Assembly: GCF_015461835.1 (NCBI RefSeq)
Contig: NZ_JACOPX010000004.1
Span: 124,001-188,000, forward strand
Direction of reading: 5' to 3'
Source of the DNA: Pseudomonas neuropathica
Lineage (GTDB): Bacteria > Pseudomonadota > Gammaproteobacteria > Pseudomonadales > Pseudomonadaceae
Length of the DNA stretch: 64,000 nt
Shown: positions 25,902 through 35,378 of the stretch, in pieces
How the letters are laid out: each line of letters opens with the position of its first letter
Position numbering within the stretch: the stretch's first letter is position 1
Program-made: the position numbers and the translations under genes
The notes under the pieces: generated by a model
The model's input: only the letters and a program-made list of their open reading frames with translations
What the model was told of the DNA's origin: nothing
Database searches by the model: none

Positions 25902-26163
25902 CGCAGTGATGCTCCTTGGCACATATCATTATAAAAACCGAGCGCGAAACATTCTCAGCGGGCTCTTGGGGCATAATCGGCCGCGTCGCTGGATTACGAC
26001 GGGGCAATGGGCTAAAAAGTGCCCTGCGTGATCATGCGGCCAAGTGTCGACTGCCGTTTTTTGGCTCTGTTTCTTTGAGCCTGTACCCGAACAACAATAG
26101 TCGCTCCCTAAATTTTGGCTGGCCGGCGTTGCATTGCCGCTTGGGCCCTTGAGAAAACTATTC

Positions 26164-28455
26164 ATGAAGAAGCTGTGTTTGCTGGGTCTGTTCGTCAGCC
26201 TGGCCAGTCATCAAGTATTGGCCGCCACGACCCCGGTACCCCTGGAAAACAAGGACGCGTTCATCAGCAACCTGATGAAGCAAATGACCCTCGACGAGAA
26301 GATCGGCCAGTTGCGCCTGATCAGCATCGGCCCGGAAATGCCCCGTGAGCTGATCCGCAAAGAGATCGCCGCCGGCAACATCGGCGGCACGTTCAACTCG
26401 ATCACCCGCCCGGAAAACCGTCCGATGCAGGACGCGGCCATGCGCAGCCGCCTGAAGATTCCGATGTTTTTCGCGTACGACGTGATCCACGGTCACCGTA
26501 CGATTTTCCCGATTCCGCTGGCCCTCGCCTCGAGCTGGGACATGGACGCCATCGGTCAGTCCGGGCGCGTTGCGGCTAAAGAAGCCGCTGCCGACAGCCT
26601 CGACATCACCTTCGCGCCGATGGTCGACATCTCCCGCGACCCGCGCTGGGGCCGCAGCTCCGAAGGCTTCGGTGAAGACACCTACCTGACCTCGCGCATC
26701 GCCGGCGTCATGGTTCGCGCCTATCAGGGCGCCACCCCGAGCGCGGCCGACAGCATCATGGCCAGCGTCAAACACTTCGCCCTGTACGGCGCGGTCGAGG
26801 GCGGTCGCGACTACAACACCGTCGACATGAGCCCGGTGAAGATGTACCAGGACTACCTGCCACCGTACCGCGCCGCGATTGATGCCGGCGCCGGTGGTGT
26901 GATGGTTGCGCTCAACTCGATCAACGGCATTCCAGCCACCGCCAACACCTGGCTGATGAATGATCTACTGCGCAAAGACTGGGGCTTCAAGGGCCTGGCG
27001 GTCAGCGACCATGGCGCGATTTTCGAACTGATCAAGCACGGCGTGGCCCGCGACGGTCGTGAAGCGGCGAAGCTGGCGATCAAGGCCGGTATCGACATGA
27101 GCATGAACGACACCCTGTATGGCAAAGAACTGCCGGGGCTGCTCAAGTCCGGTGAGATCGAGCAGAAAGACATCGACAACGCCGTGCGTGAAGTGCTCGC
27201 CGCCAAGTACGACATGGGCCTGTTCAAGGACCCGTACCTGCGCATCGGCAAGGCTGAAGACGATCCGGCCAACACCTACGCCGAAAGCCGTCTGCACCGC
27301 GCCGAGGCCCGTGAAGTGGCGCGTCGCAGCCTCGTTCTGCTGAAGAACCAGAACGAAACCCTGCCGCTGAAGAAAGACGCAAAAGTCGCGCTGGTCGGCC
27401 CGCTGGCCAAAGCGCCGATCGACATGATGGGCAGCTGGGCCGCAGCGGGTAAGCCTGCGCAATCGGTGACCCTGTTCGATGGCATGAGTTCGGTGATCGG
27501 CGACAAGGCGAACCTGATCTACGCCCGTGGCGCCAACATCACCAGCGACAAGAAGGTCCTCGACTACCTGAACTTCCTCAACTTCGACGCGCCGGAAGTG
27601 GTCGACGATCCGCGACCGGCCAACGTGCTGATCGACGAAGCGGTGAAAGCCGCCAAGGACGCTGACGTGATCGTTGCGGCTGTGGGCGAATCCCGTGGTA
27701 TGTCTCACGAATCCTCCAGCCGTACCGACCTGAACATTCCGGAAAACCAGCGTGAGCTGATCCGCGCGCTGAAAGCCACCGGCAAACCGCTGGTGCTGGT
27801 GCTGATGAACGGCCGCCCACTGACCATTCTCGAAGAGAACCAGTCGGCTGACGCGATTCTGGAAACCTGGTTCAGCGGCACCGAGGGCGGCAACGCCATC
27901 GCCGATGTGCTGTTCGGCGACTACAACCCTTCGGGCAAACTGCCGGTGACCTTTCCGCGCTCCGTGGGCCAGATCCCGACCTACTACAACCACCTGAGCA
28001 TTGGCCGGCCGTTCACGCCGGGCAAACCGGGCAACTACACCTCGCAGTATTTCGATGACACGACCGGGCCGCTGTTCCCGTTCGGTTATGGCCTGAGCTA
28101 CACGCAATTCGCCCTGAGCGACATGGCGCTGTCGTCGACCACCCTGAACGCCACCGGCAAACTCGACGCCAGCGTGATGGTCAAGAACACCGGCAAGCGT
28201 GACGGCGAAACCGTGGTGCAGCTGTACATCCAGGACGTCACCGGCTCGATGATCCGCCCGGTGAAGGAACTGAAGAACTTCCAGAAAATCATGCTCAAGG
28301 CCGGCGAACAGAAAGTCGTGCACTTCACCATCAGCGAGGATGACCTGAAGTTCTACAACGCCCAGCTCAAATACGCGGCGGAGCCTGGCAAGTTCAACGT
28401 GCAGATCGGCCTGGATTCCCAGGACGTCACGCAGCAGAGCTTTGAATTGCTGTAA
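26164..28455 (+). CDS. bglX: Periplasmic beta-glucosidase BglX (GH3), 763 aa
   Basis: A signal peptide (KKLCLLGLFVSLASHQVLAA) leads a GH3 N-terminal barrel (about residues 40-370) with the nucleophile aspartate in GLAVSDHGAIFEL and substrate residues FFAYDVIHGHRTIFP and SVKHFALYGAVEGGRDYN. The GH3 C domain follows (about 395-620, VAAVGESRGMSHESSSRTDL), then an FnIII-like domain (about 660-755). It hydrolyses beta-linked gluco-oligosaccharides in the periplasm. Length matches E. coli BglX (765). Start at 26164 because the signal peptide begins there; only a weak ribosome site is seen. Confidence 0.95.
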   Translation: MKKLCLLGLFVSLASHQVLAATTPVPLENKDAFISNLMKQMTLDEKIGQLRLISIGPEMPRELIRKEIAAGNIGGTFNSITRPENRPMQDAAMRSRLKIPMFFAYDVIHGHRTIFPIPLALASSWDMDAIGQSGRVAAKEAAADSLDITFAPMVDISRDPRWGRSSEGFGEDTYLTSRIAGVMVRAYQGATPSAADSIMASVKHFALYGAVEGGRDYNTVDMSPVKMYQDYLPPYRAAIDAGAGGVMVALNSINGIPATANTWLMNDLLRKDWGFKGLAVSDHGAIFELIKHGVARDGREAAKLAIKAGIDMSMNDTLYGKELPGLLKSGEIEQKDIDNAVREVLAAKYDMGLFKDPYLRIGKAEDDPANTYAESRLHRAEAREVARRSLVLLKNQNETLPLKKDAKVALVGPLAKAPIDMMGSWAAAGKPAQSVTLFDGMSSVIGDKANLIYARGANITSDKKVLDYLNFLNFDAPEVVDDPRPANVLIDEAVKAAKDADVIVAAVGESRGMSHESSSRTDLNIPENQRELIRALKATGKPLVLVLMNGRPLTILEENQSADAILETWFSGTEGGNAIADVLFGDYNPSGKLPVTFPRSVGQIPTYYNHLSIGRPFTPGKPGNYTSQYFDDTTGPLFPFGYGLSYTQFALSDMALSSTTLNATGKLDASVMVKNTGKRDGETVVQLYIQDVTGSMIRPVKELKNFQKIMLKAGEQKVVHFTISEDDLKFYNAQLKYAAEPGKFNVQIGLDSQDVTQQSFELL

Positions 28456-28479
28456 CCGCAAGCACACCCCAAAACCCCT

Positions 28480-28567
28480 GTGGGAGCGAGCTTGCTCGCG
28501 AAAGCGGTCATTCAGTTAAACAAGTACTGACTGACACACCGCCTTCGCGAGCAAGCTCGCTCCCACA
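28480..28567. repeat. REP pair, GTGGGAGCGAGCTTGCTCGC family
   Basis: Two facing units with a 40-bp spacer carrying GTACTGACTGACACA; lies between the convergent bglX and clsB genes. Confidence 0.95.
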
Positions 28568-28596
28568 TTGGATTTAGGGTGTATTCAAAATCGGTT

Positions 28597-29754
28597 TTAC
28601 CCGCGGCGATCGAGAATGTTGACCACCACCCGATCCACCCAGCCCCACACCCGTTGCTTCACCCGCCGCCACAACGGCCGGCGCTGCCACGCCTCCAGAC
28701 TCACCTGCTGGCTCAGTCCGAAGTCCTTCACGAAACTCGCCTCTACCGCTGCCGTCAACGACGGGTCCAGCGCCTCCAGATTTGCCTCCAGATTGAAGCG
28801 CAGGTTCCAGTGATCGAAGTTGCACGAACCGATGCTCACCCAATCGTCCACCAGCACCATTTTCAAGTGCAGGAAGCACGGCTGGTACTCGAAGATCTGC
28901 ACCCCGGCCTTGAGCAGTCGCGGGTAGTAGCGATGCCCGGCGTAACGCACCGACGGATGATCGGTGCGCGGCCCGGTCAGCAGTAGCCGCACATCGACTC
29001 CGCGTGCAGCAGCCTTGCGCAGTGAGCGGCGGATTTTCCAGGTCGGCAGAAAGTACGGCGTGGCCATCCAGATGCGTTTTTGCCCACTGTTCAAAGCGCG
29101 GAACAGCGATTGCAGAATGTCGCGGTGCTGACGGGCGTCGGCATACGCCACGCGGCCCATGCCCTCGCCCTTGTCCGGCACGCGGGGTAACCGTGGCAAA
29201 CCAAAATGCGCGGCCGGGCGCCAGGCACGGCGATAACGGTTGGCGATCCACTGTCGGTCGAACAGCAACTGCCAGTCGATCACCAGCGGGCCGCTGATCT
29301 CGACCATCACTTCGTGCCACTCGCTGGAGTCATGGCCCGGCGTCCAGAACTCATCGGTGACACCGGTGCCGCCAACCACCGCCAGACGCTGATCGACCAG
29401 CAGCAACTTGCGGTGATCACGATAGAAATTACCGACCCAGCGCCGCCAGTTCAGCCGATTGTAGAAACGCAGTTCGACGCCGGCGTGTGTCAGGCGCTGG
29501 CGCAGATTGAGCGTAAACGCCAGGCTGCCGTAATCGTCGAACAGGCAGCGCACACGCACGCCACGCTCGGCCGCCAGCACCAGCGCCTGCACGATGGTTT
29601 CGGCGCAAGCGCCAGCCTCGACCAGATACAACTCCAGTTCGATCTGCTCCTGAGCACCAGCAATTTGTTCGAGCATGCGCGGGAAAAATTGCGGACCATC
29701 GATCAACAGTTCGAACCGGTTGCCATCCCGCCACGGGAACACCGCGCCGCGCAT
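28597..29754 (-). CDS. clsB: Cardiolipin synthase B (phospholipase D family), 385 aa
   Basis: Two PLD HKD motifs are present: HRKLLLVDQRLAVVGGTGVT (about residues 113-132) and HLKMVLVDDWVSIGSCNFD (about 294-312). There is no N-terminal membrane segment, as in ClsB/YbhO rather than ClsA. It makes cardiolipin or related lipids from phosphatidylglycerol at the inner membrane. The ATG lies 1 bp after the TGA of the YceI gene, so translation is coupled. Confidence 0.92.
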   Translation of the reverse strand: MRGAVFPWRDGNRFELLIDGPQFFPRMLEQIAGAQEQIELELYLVEAGACAETIVQALVLAAERGVRVRCLFDDYGSLAFTLNLRQRLTHAGVELRFYNRLNWRRWVGNFYRDHRKLLLVDQRLAVVGGTGVTDEFWTPGHDSSEWHEVMVEISGPLVIDWQLLFDRQWIANRYRRAWRPAAHFGLPRLPRVPDKGEGMGRVAYADARQHRDILQSLFRALNSGQKRIWMATPYFLPTWKIRRSLRKAAARGVDVRLLLTGPRTDHPSVRYAGHRYYPRLLKAGVQIFEYQPCFLHLKMVLVDDWVSIGSCNFDHWNLRFNLEANLEALDPSLTAAVEASFVKDFGLSQQVSLEAWQRRPLWRRVKQRVWGWVDRVVVNILDRRG

Positions 29755-29755
29755 G

Positions 29756-30346
29756 TCAGCGCGCCGTGAAGATCAGCACCGCACCCACCGGCACCGACAG
29801 ACTGATGGCCGACAAGTCGGCAAGTTTGCGCAGGCTTTCCAGCCCCGGCACGAGATCGAAATCCTCGGCGCTGATCACCAACGGTTCCAGGGTGACCACT
29901 TGAAAACGCCGGTCATCGAGACGCGTCGCCAGCAGTTCGGCGGGGTATTCGTGTTGCTTGCCGTGCAGGTTGACGGTCAGCGGCAGACGCAATTCCAGCT
30001 GCGCACCGGGGGCCAGATCGTTGATCGGACGCAGGTCGATCTGGGTGGTGATGGTCGCTTCGGGGAATTGCTCGATCTGGAACAGCTCCTTGCGCATGCG
30101 CTCATCGCGTAGCGGGATGCCACTGTTGATCGAATCCATCTCGACTTCGACTTCGGCGCGACCGTTGGGGTCGACCTTGCCGTGCAACACCAGAAAGCGC
30201 TGCACTTCGGAAACATTGGCGTTTTTCGTGCTGACGAACGACAGCCGCGACGACTCGCCGTCCAGATACCAATTGGCCTGCGCCGGCAGCGCGATGGTGG
30301 CGAGCAGCAGACTGGAGAGGGTTGCACACAGGGAGCGGTTGAACAT
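29756..30346 (-). CDS. YceI family periplasmic lipid-binding-like protein, 196 aa
   Basis: A signal peptide (LCATLSSLLLATIALPAQA) precedes a YceI lipocalin-like domain starting NWYLDGESSRLSFVSTKN, with FPEATITTQIDLRP and GKQHEYPAELLATRL. YceI proteins bind isoprenoid or lipid ligands in the periplasm. The start at 30346 is chosen for the signal peptide. It forms a coupled operon with clsB (1-bp gap), which may link it to membrane lipid metabolism. Confidence 0.9.
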   Translation of the reverse strand: MFNRSLCATLSSLLLATIALPAQANWYLDGESSRLSFVSTKNANVSEVQRFLVLHGKVDPNGRAEVEVEMDSINSGIPLRDERMRKELFQIEQFPEATITTQIDLRPINDLAPGAQLELRLPLTVNLHGKQHEYPAELLATRLDDRRFQVVTLEPLVISAEDFDLVPGLESLRKLADLSAISLSVPVGAVLIFTAR

Positions 30347-30423
30347 TGAACACTCGTGGGGCCGATAAACCTGCACGAACCTTAACCGCCCACGCGGTTA
30401 TTGCAAACTGCAGATCACCCCCG

Positions 30424-30513
30424 GTGGGAGCGAGCCTGCTCGCGAAGACGTCATCGGCCTCAACAGTGAAGGTGCGCCTGCTATTGCATTCGCAAGCAGA
30501 CTCGCTCCCACAA
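30424..30513. repeat. REP pair, GTGGGAGCGAGCCTGCTCGC family
   Basis: Two facing units; the right one is degenerate (GCATTCGCAAGCAGACTCGC). Confidence 0.9.
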
Positions 30514-30530
30514 AAAACCATCGGGTGTTT

Positions 30531-30827
30531 TCAGGGATTGAGGCGACAGCCCTGGCGTTCGCTTTGCCACTGGGCGCGGTTGCTGCGGCCCATGCCGCTG
30601 ACCGTGATGGTTTTGCTGGCGCTGTCATCGGTGAATTGGCTGGTCGGCAGCCATTGTTTGACATAGCCACGGCAATACTCGGCATTGTTATTCATCACAT
30701 AGCGGCACGAACAATATTCCTTCGCGGTATAGGCGCTGATGATGTCGGGGAAGGCCCACAGATTTTCGCGCTCGTAGACGATCCAGCCGAGCAGCAGGAC
30801 CAGCATTAACAGCAAGAAGCGCTTCAT
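30531..30827 (-). CDS. Small membrane-anchored or secreted protein, 98 aa
   Basis: The N-terminus KRFLLLMLVLLLGWIVYER is a signal anchor or signal peptide. The remainder contains a Cys cluster (EYCSCRYVMNNNAEYCRGYV, about residues 37-56) and one late Cys, suggesting periplasmic disulfides. I know no function. It overlaps the serine hydrolase gene by 4 bp (ATGA), so the two are coupled and probably act together. Confidence 0.8.
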   Translation of the reverse strand: MKRFLLLMLVLLLGWIVYERENLWAFPDIISAYTAKEYCSCRYVMNNNAEYCRGYVKQWLPTSQFTDDSASKTITVSGMGRSNRAQWQSERQGCRLNP

Positions 30828-31897
30828 GGCCGCACCGCCTTCAGCACGTGTTTGAGCAGTTCGTTATGGCTGTAGCTGCCGTCGCGGTCATCGGCGTAAC
30901 GCACGATCAGCAGTTTTTCACTGGGGATCACGTAGAGTGCCTGGCCCCAATGCCCGAGGGCGGCAAACGTGTCGGGCGGTGCAGCGGGCCATGGCGATTC
31001 AGCACCATCGGCTGGACGATTGAGCCACCATTGGCCGCCGGGCACGGCTTCGTCCTGATGGGCTTTGTAACCGGCGAAGGGAGTGCGGCTGAACGCCACC
31101 CACTCCTTGGGCAATAACTGCCGATCATGCCAGCGCCCGTCACGAGCCATCAGCAAACCGACCCGTGCCAGATCCCGCGCGGTCAGGTAGGCATAAGAGG
31201 AAGCGACAAACGTGCCGTTGGCATCGGTCTCCCACACGGCGTGGCGGATGCCCAACGGTTCGAACAACGCCGTCCACGGATAATCCGGATAACGCTGCGG
31301 GCCGACGATATTTTTCAACGCCGCCGCGAGCAGGTTGCTGTCGCCGCTGGAATAACGGAATGCCTGCCCCGGTTCGGCGTAAGCATCGTGATCGGCGGTG
31401 AACGCGGCCATGTCGCGACGGCCCCGGGTGTAGAGCATCGCCACCACCGAGGATTTCAGTGGCGCGTATTCGTAATCTTCCTGCCAGTCGATACCGGAGG
31501 CCCAGTGCAGCAGGTCGGCGATTTTGATGGCCGGGTGTTGTTCCAGCGGCGGGTAAAACTGCACGACCGGGGCTTCGAGTTTGAACAGGCCTTCGCCGTA
31601 CGCCACACCGAGGACAGTGGCCATCAGGCTTTTGCTGATCGACCAGGTCAGGTGCGGGGTTTGTTCGGCGGTCGGGCCGGCGTAGCGTTCGTAGAGGATC
31701 TGGCCGTCGCGGATAATCAGCAAGGCGTCGGTGCGGATGCCTTGGCGGGTGTTGTCATCGCGGGGTGGGAAGGCGTAATTCTCCAGTGCCTCTGTATCGG
31801 TGATCGTCGTGCCGATTGGCCATTCTTCACCCGGCCATTGTTCGGCGTGAACGGTGAAGCAGATCAGCAGCAGGAACAGCGACAGGCCTTTGCGCAT
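30824..31897 (-). CDS. Serine beta-lactamase-like hydrolase, 357 aa
   Basis: A signal peptide (RKGLSLFLLLICFTVHAE) leads a class C beta-lactamase/esterase fold: SISK (SxxK catalytic serine and lysine in LTWSISKSLMATVLG, about residues 84-98), the YSSGDSN second motif (about 181-187), and HWGQALYVIP near the C-terminus in place of the KTG motif. Members are penicillin-binding-protein-like esterases, amidases or peptidases acting in the periplasm. The substrate is unknown. The downstream 98-residue gene overlaps its stop. Confidence 0.88.
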   Translation of the reverse strand: MRKGLSLFLLLICFTVHAEQWPGEEWPIGTTITDTEALENYAFPPRDDNTRQGIRTDALLIIRDGQILYERYAGPTAEQTPHLTWSISKSLMATVLGVAYGEGLFKLEAPVVQFYPPLEQHPAIKIADLLHWASGIDWQEDYEYAPLKSSVVAMLYTRGRRDMAAFTADHDAYAEPGQAFRYSSGDSNLLAAALKNIVGPQRYPDYPWTALFEPLGIRHAVWETDANGTFVASSYAYLTARDLARVGLLMARDGRWHDRQLLPKEWVAFSRTPFAGYKAHQDEAVPGGQWWLNRPADGAESPWPAAPPDTFAALGHWGQALYVIPSEKLLIVRYADDRDGSYSHNELLKHVLKAVRP

Positions 31898-31967
31898 GGT
31901 GAGGGCTCTTGAGAGAACCTGCTGAGATTAGTCGGGGTTGATGACAAGTATGCGGTGTTATTTAGAC

Positions 31968-32060
31968 TGCTATCGCGAGCAGGCTCACTCCTACAGGGGA
32001 TCGCATTTCAACAGACGAAACTCGATCAACTGTAGGCCTTCGCCTGCTCGCGAAGAGGCC
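31968..32060. repeat. Degenerate REP pair, mixed subfamilies
   Basis: The left unit is intact (CTATCGCGAGCAGGCTCACT); the right unit is disrupted (GTAGGCCTTCGCCTGCTCGC), so the pair no longer matches well. Confidence 0.8.
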
Positions 32061-32062
32061 GG

Positions 32063-32941
32063 TCAAGCCTGCGCCAAAGCCTTGGCCAAGCGCTTGGCCC
32101 GAGCCCCCGCCGCCAACTGCATCACTCCCTGATCGCGCTGCCACATCGCCGCCCACTCCGGATTTCCATCACGCAACGCCTGACTCACCTCCCCCTCCAG
32201 CGCCTCAAACTGCGCAAACAACCCAGCCAACAACACATGCCCGGCCGGATTGTTCGGTGGCTGCCGACTCGCCTCCGCACCCCCGGCCAACAGCGCCAGC
32301 AAGCGCAATTGCAGCGCCTGCGGCCAATCACTGTCCTGGCCGACGCCAAACAGCCACGCGGTCATCGCGCTCAGCACATAAACGTCCTCCAGGGTGCGGA
32401 ACGGTTTGACGTAAGCGTCCCAACCATCGCCGGCCAACAACTCGCACAACGCGTTATCAAGCTGCAGCCGACCATGGCTGATGTCAGGCATCAACGGCAG
32501 CGCCGGCAGCTTCTCCACGGTCACGCCGGGTTCGCCGGGATACACCACCGCCAGACTCAGGCGCGGCGTTTCGCCGGATTCTTCACTGCGCGCGGCGATC
32601 AGCAACCAGTCCGCCGCATCGCCGGCGGTGACAAAATCCTTGCGTCCGCTCAGACGTAAATCCGTCAGCCGCGTCTGCATGTCCGCCGGACGCAAACTGC
32701 GCTGTTCGGTCGCACACAACGCACCGAGGCTCAGCGGTGCACTCGGCCACAACATGCGCAATGCCGCCTGATAACCGACCAGAAACGCCAGCCCCGGCGT
32801 CGCCATCCGCCGCCCGCCCGCGACCGCCAATTCGAATGGGGTGACGTTGCCCAGTTGCTGCAACAACGTCGCAAAACCCTCGGCCAGGTCAGCAACGGCG
32901 GGCAATCGGTCACGGCGGTGCAGCAAATCTGGCCAGGGCAT
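32063..32941 (-). CDS. Acyl-CoA dehydrogenase-like protein, 292 aa
   Basis: The fold resembles the central and C-terminal part of acyl-CoA dehydrogenases (LRLSGRKDFVTAGDAADWLLIAAR, about residues 95-118, is the beta-domain signature), but it is about 90 residues shorter than the usual 380 and lacks a clear catalytic Glu. Enzymatic activity is uncertain. AAGGAGC precedes ATG 32941. It is divergent from olsB, a place where Pseudomonas genomes often carry such a gene; a link to fatty-acyl supply for ornithine lipids is only inferred. Confidence 0.75.
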   Translation of the reverse strand: MPWPDLLHRRDRLPAVADLAEGFATLLQQLGNVTPFELAVAGGRRMATPGLAFLVGYQAALRMLWPSAPLSLGALCATEQRSLRPADMQTRLTDLRLSGRKDFVTAGDAADWLLIAARSEESGETPRLSLAVVYPGEPGVTVEKLPALPLMPDISHGRLQLDNALCELLAGDGWDAYVKPFRTLEDVYVLSAMTAWLFGVGQDSDWPQALQLRLLALLAGGAEASRQPPNNPAGHVLLAGLFAQFEALEGEVSQALRDGNPEWAAMWQRDQGVMQLAAGARAKRLAKALAQA

Positions 32942-33094
32942 AAGAGGCTCCTTGTGGGCTGTCATATAAGCATCACCGAACGTTCATGGCGATGACACCG
33001 GGGCTACATAGCCTGACTTTGCACAACACGGCTGCATAAAGAAAGTCGATCGGCTGCAACCCACGACGGGTTAAAGGCCCGTACGGAGATTCAC

Positions 33095-33850
33095 ATGACT
33101 CAGATCGCCCGCATCAGCGACACCGGCAATGAACGCCGCCTGCAAGCCGAACGCCTGATCGGCGCCGAGGCCTTGCAGCAAGCCCAGGCCTTGCGCTTCA
33201 ACGTCTTCAGCGGCGAGTTCAACGCCAAACTGAAAGGCGCGGAACTGGGTCTGGACATGGATGATTATGATGTTCACTGCAGCCACATCGGCGTGCGTGA
33301 TTTGAACACCGGCCGTCTGGTGGCGACCACGCGTCTGCTCGATCACACCGCCGCCAGCAGCCTCGGCAAGTTTTACAGCGAAGAAGAATTCAGCCTGCAC
33401 GGCCTGACGCATCTGCAAGGCCCGATCCTCGAAATCGGTCGCACCTGCGTCGACCCGGCCTATCGCAACGGCGGCACCATTGCGGTGTTGTGGGGCGAAT
33501 TGGCCGAAGTGTTGAATCAGGGCGGTTACAGCTACTTGATGGGTTGCGCGAGCATTCCGATGCAAGACGGCGGCATCCAGGCCCACGCGATCATGCAGCG
33601 CCTGCGCGAACGTTATCTGTGCACCGAAAACCTGCGCGCCGAGCCGAAAAATCCGCTGCCGACGCTGGATATTCCTTCCAACGTGATCGCCGAAATGCCG
33701 CCGCTGCTCAAGGCCTACATGCGCCTGGGCGCGAAGATCTGCGGCGAGCCGTGCTGGGACGAAGACTTCCAGGTCGCCGACGTGTTTATCCTGCTCAAGC
33801 GCGACGAACTCTGCCCGCGCTACGCCAAGCACTTCAAGGCGGCCGTGTGA
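33095..33850 (+). CDS. olsB: L-ornithine N(alpha)-acyltransferase OlsB, 251 aa
   Basis: GNAT-like hemolysin/OlsB family: [57 protein letters not shown], and [23 protein letters not shown], the family's central core. It transfers a 3-hydroxyacyl group from ACP to ornithine, the first step to phosphorus-free ornithine lipids. GGAGAT precedes the ATG. The stop overlaps the start of olsA by one base. Confidence 0.92.
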   Translation: MTQIARISDTGNERRLQAERLIGAEALQQAQALRFNVFSGEFNAKLKGAELGLDMDDYDVHCSHIGVRDLNTGRLVATTRLLDHTAASSLGKFYSEEEFSLHGLTHLQGPILEIGRTCVDPAYRNGGTIAVLWGELAEVLNQGGYSYLMGCASIPMQDGGIQAHAIMQRLRERYLCTENLRAEPKNPLPTLDIPSNVIAEMPPLLKAYMRLGAKICGEPCWDEDFQVADVFILLKRDELCPRYAKHFKAAV

Positions 33851-34644
33851 TGAGCCGGCTGCGCGTATACGCGCGGATCGCGCGGGTGCTGCTGGTGGTG
33901 GCGCTGGGCTTGACCATGGCCAGCGTCTTTGGCGTGTTTGAACGCATCGGTCTGGCGCATTCGATGGAACGGCGTCAGCGCTGGTCGCGCTTCTTCATGG
34001 CGCGCCTGAGCAATGCCCTGCCCTTTCGCGTGACTGTGCACGGCGAGTTGCCGAAACAGCCGATGCTGTGGGTCAGCAATCATGTGTCGTGGACCGACAT
34101 TCCGCTGCTCGGCATGCTCACGCCGTTGTCGTTTCTGTCCAAGGCCGAAGTGCGCACCTGGCCGGTGGCCGGTTGGCTGGCGGCGAAGGCTGGCAGCCTG
34201 TTCATCCGTCGCGGTTCGGGCGACAGCCAGTTGATCCGCAAGCAGATGACCCGTCACCTGCAAACCGACCACGCCCTGCTGATGTTCCCGGAAGGCACCA
34301 CCACCGATGGGCGCTCGCTGCGTACCTTTCATGGTCGCTTGCTGGCGGCGGCGATTGATTCCGAGGTGATGCTGCAACCGGTGGCGATCCGTTATCTGCG
34401 TGATGGCGAGATCGATGCGCTGGCGCCGTTCATTGGTGACGATGATCTGCTCTCGCACCTGATGCGTCTGTTCAGCAATGATTGCGGCGATGTCGAAGTC
34501 CATCTGCTCAAGCCGCTTGCCTGCCAGGGTCGTGAACGGGCGGCATTGGCGTTTGAAGCGCAGCAGGCGGTGCAGAAGGCGTTGTTTGGCGAAGTGGTGA
34601 AACCGGTCGAACCGCGTCGCACCGGCGAACTGATCGCTGCGTGA
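33850..34644 (+). CDS. olsA: Lyso-ornithine lipid O-acyltransferase OlsA (PlsC family), 264 aa
   Basis: One N-terminal membrane helix (about residues 9-28) precedes a PlsC acyltransferase domain with block I NHVSWTDIP (H-x4-D catalytic), GSLFIRRGSG, and block III FPEGTTTDG. It adds the second acyl chain to lyso-ornithine lipid. Start ATG 33850 overlaps the olsB TGA (TGATG), so the two are coupled. A longer reading frame to 33490 is inside olsB and is not used. Confidence 0.92.
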   Translation: MSRLRVYARIARVLLVVALGLTMASVFGVFERIGLAHSMERRQRWSRFFMARLSNALPFRVTVHGELPKQPMLWVSNHVSWTDIPLLGMLTPLSFLSKAEVRTWPVAGWLAAKAGSLFIRRGSGDSQLIRKQMTRHLQTDHALLMFPEGTTTDGRSLRTFHGRLLAAAIDSEVMLQPVAIRYLRDGEIDALAPFIGDDDLLSHLMRLFSNDCGDVEVHLLKPLACQGRERAALAFEAQQAVQKALFGEVVKPVEPRRTGELIAA

Positions 34645-34659
34645 AAGCACACATCCCCT

Positions 34660-34748
34660 GTAGGAGTGAGCCTGCTCGCGATGGCGGTGGGTCAGTCGAC
34701 ATTAGTATTGACTGACCCACCGCCATCGCGAGCAGGCTCACTCCTACA
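34660..34748. repeat. REP pair, GTAGGAGTGAGCCTGCTCGC subfamily
   Basis: Two facing units with a long extra stem in the spacer (GGTGGGTCAGTCGAC pairing with TTGACTGACCCACC, loose). It fills the space between olsA and the convergent acpH. Confidence 0.95.
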
Positions 34749-35333
34749 TTAGATCTGCGGTGTCTTGGGGTTTTGGGCGAAGTCCTGGAGTTGCGGGTAG
34801 AACAAAGCGAAGTCTTCGCTGAGCGGCTCATACAACCGCCGCAATTCCTCCATCGCCCCCGCCAGCTCTTCCGGCCGGCTCAGCCGCCGCGAGATCCCGC
34901 GCAACACCTGCTCCAGCACTTCAAACTCCTGATAAGAACCCAACCAGTCATTGGCAACCATGTGCGGGGCGATCTTCGCCAGTCGCTCGGGCAGTTGCGG
35001 TTCACGGGACAGCACCCGATAGACATCAGCGGTGAAAACCTCCAGTGGCTGATCGGCATACAGCGTCCAGTCCCGCGCCAGGCAATGATCGAAAAACACA
35101 TCGAGCACGATCCCGGCGTAACGCCGACGCGTGTCGGAAAACCGCCCCAGGGCGATGTCCACCAACGGATGGCGATCAGTGAACACGTCAATCCGCCGAT
35201 GCAGTTGAATGGCCGCCTCGACCTCCGGCGCAAACTGCCCTTGCAGCCGACCTTTGACAAAATCGCCATACAGGCTGCCGAGCAGTTGCCCGGGGCGCTG
35301 GCCACCGAGGTGTAAATGTGCGAGATAGTTCAT
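34749..35333 (-). CDS. acpH: Acyl carrier protein phosphodiesterase AcpH, 194 aa
   Basis: MNYLAHLHLGGQRPGQLLGS at the start, followed by YGDFVKG, HRRIDVFTDRHPLV and FFDHCLARDW, is the AcpH family pattern (metal-binding HD-like residues). It removes the phosphopantetheine arm from holo-ACP. Length matches E. coli AcpH (193). Neighbouring olsBA use ACP-bound acyl chains, but the link is only positional. Divergent from the ArsR gene. Confidence 0.92.
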   Translation of the reverse strand: MNYLAHLHLGGQRPGQLLGSLYGDFVKGRLQGQFAPEVEAAIQLHRRIDVFTDRHPLVDIALGRFSDTRRRYAGIVLDVFFDHCLARDWTLYADQPLEVFTADVYRVLSREPQLPERLAKIAPHMVANDWLGSYQEFEVLEQVLRGISRRLSRPEELAGAMEELRRLYEPLSEDFALFYPQLQDFAQNPKTPQI

Positions 35334-35378
35334 GGGCGCAGCTTAGCACTGCGGCCCGGTATCCATACATCCATGTAT

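Noticed and set aside
28574..29320. Long antisense frames in clsB, bglX, ttgB and pca genes
   Set aside because: They are the usual shadow frames of G+C-rich genes, with no domains or start sites.
33490..33849. Upstream extension of the olsA frame
   Set aside because: It overlaps olsB out of frame and the PlsC domain starts at 33850 with a coupled TGATG.
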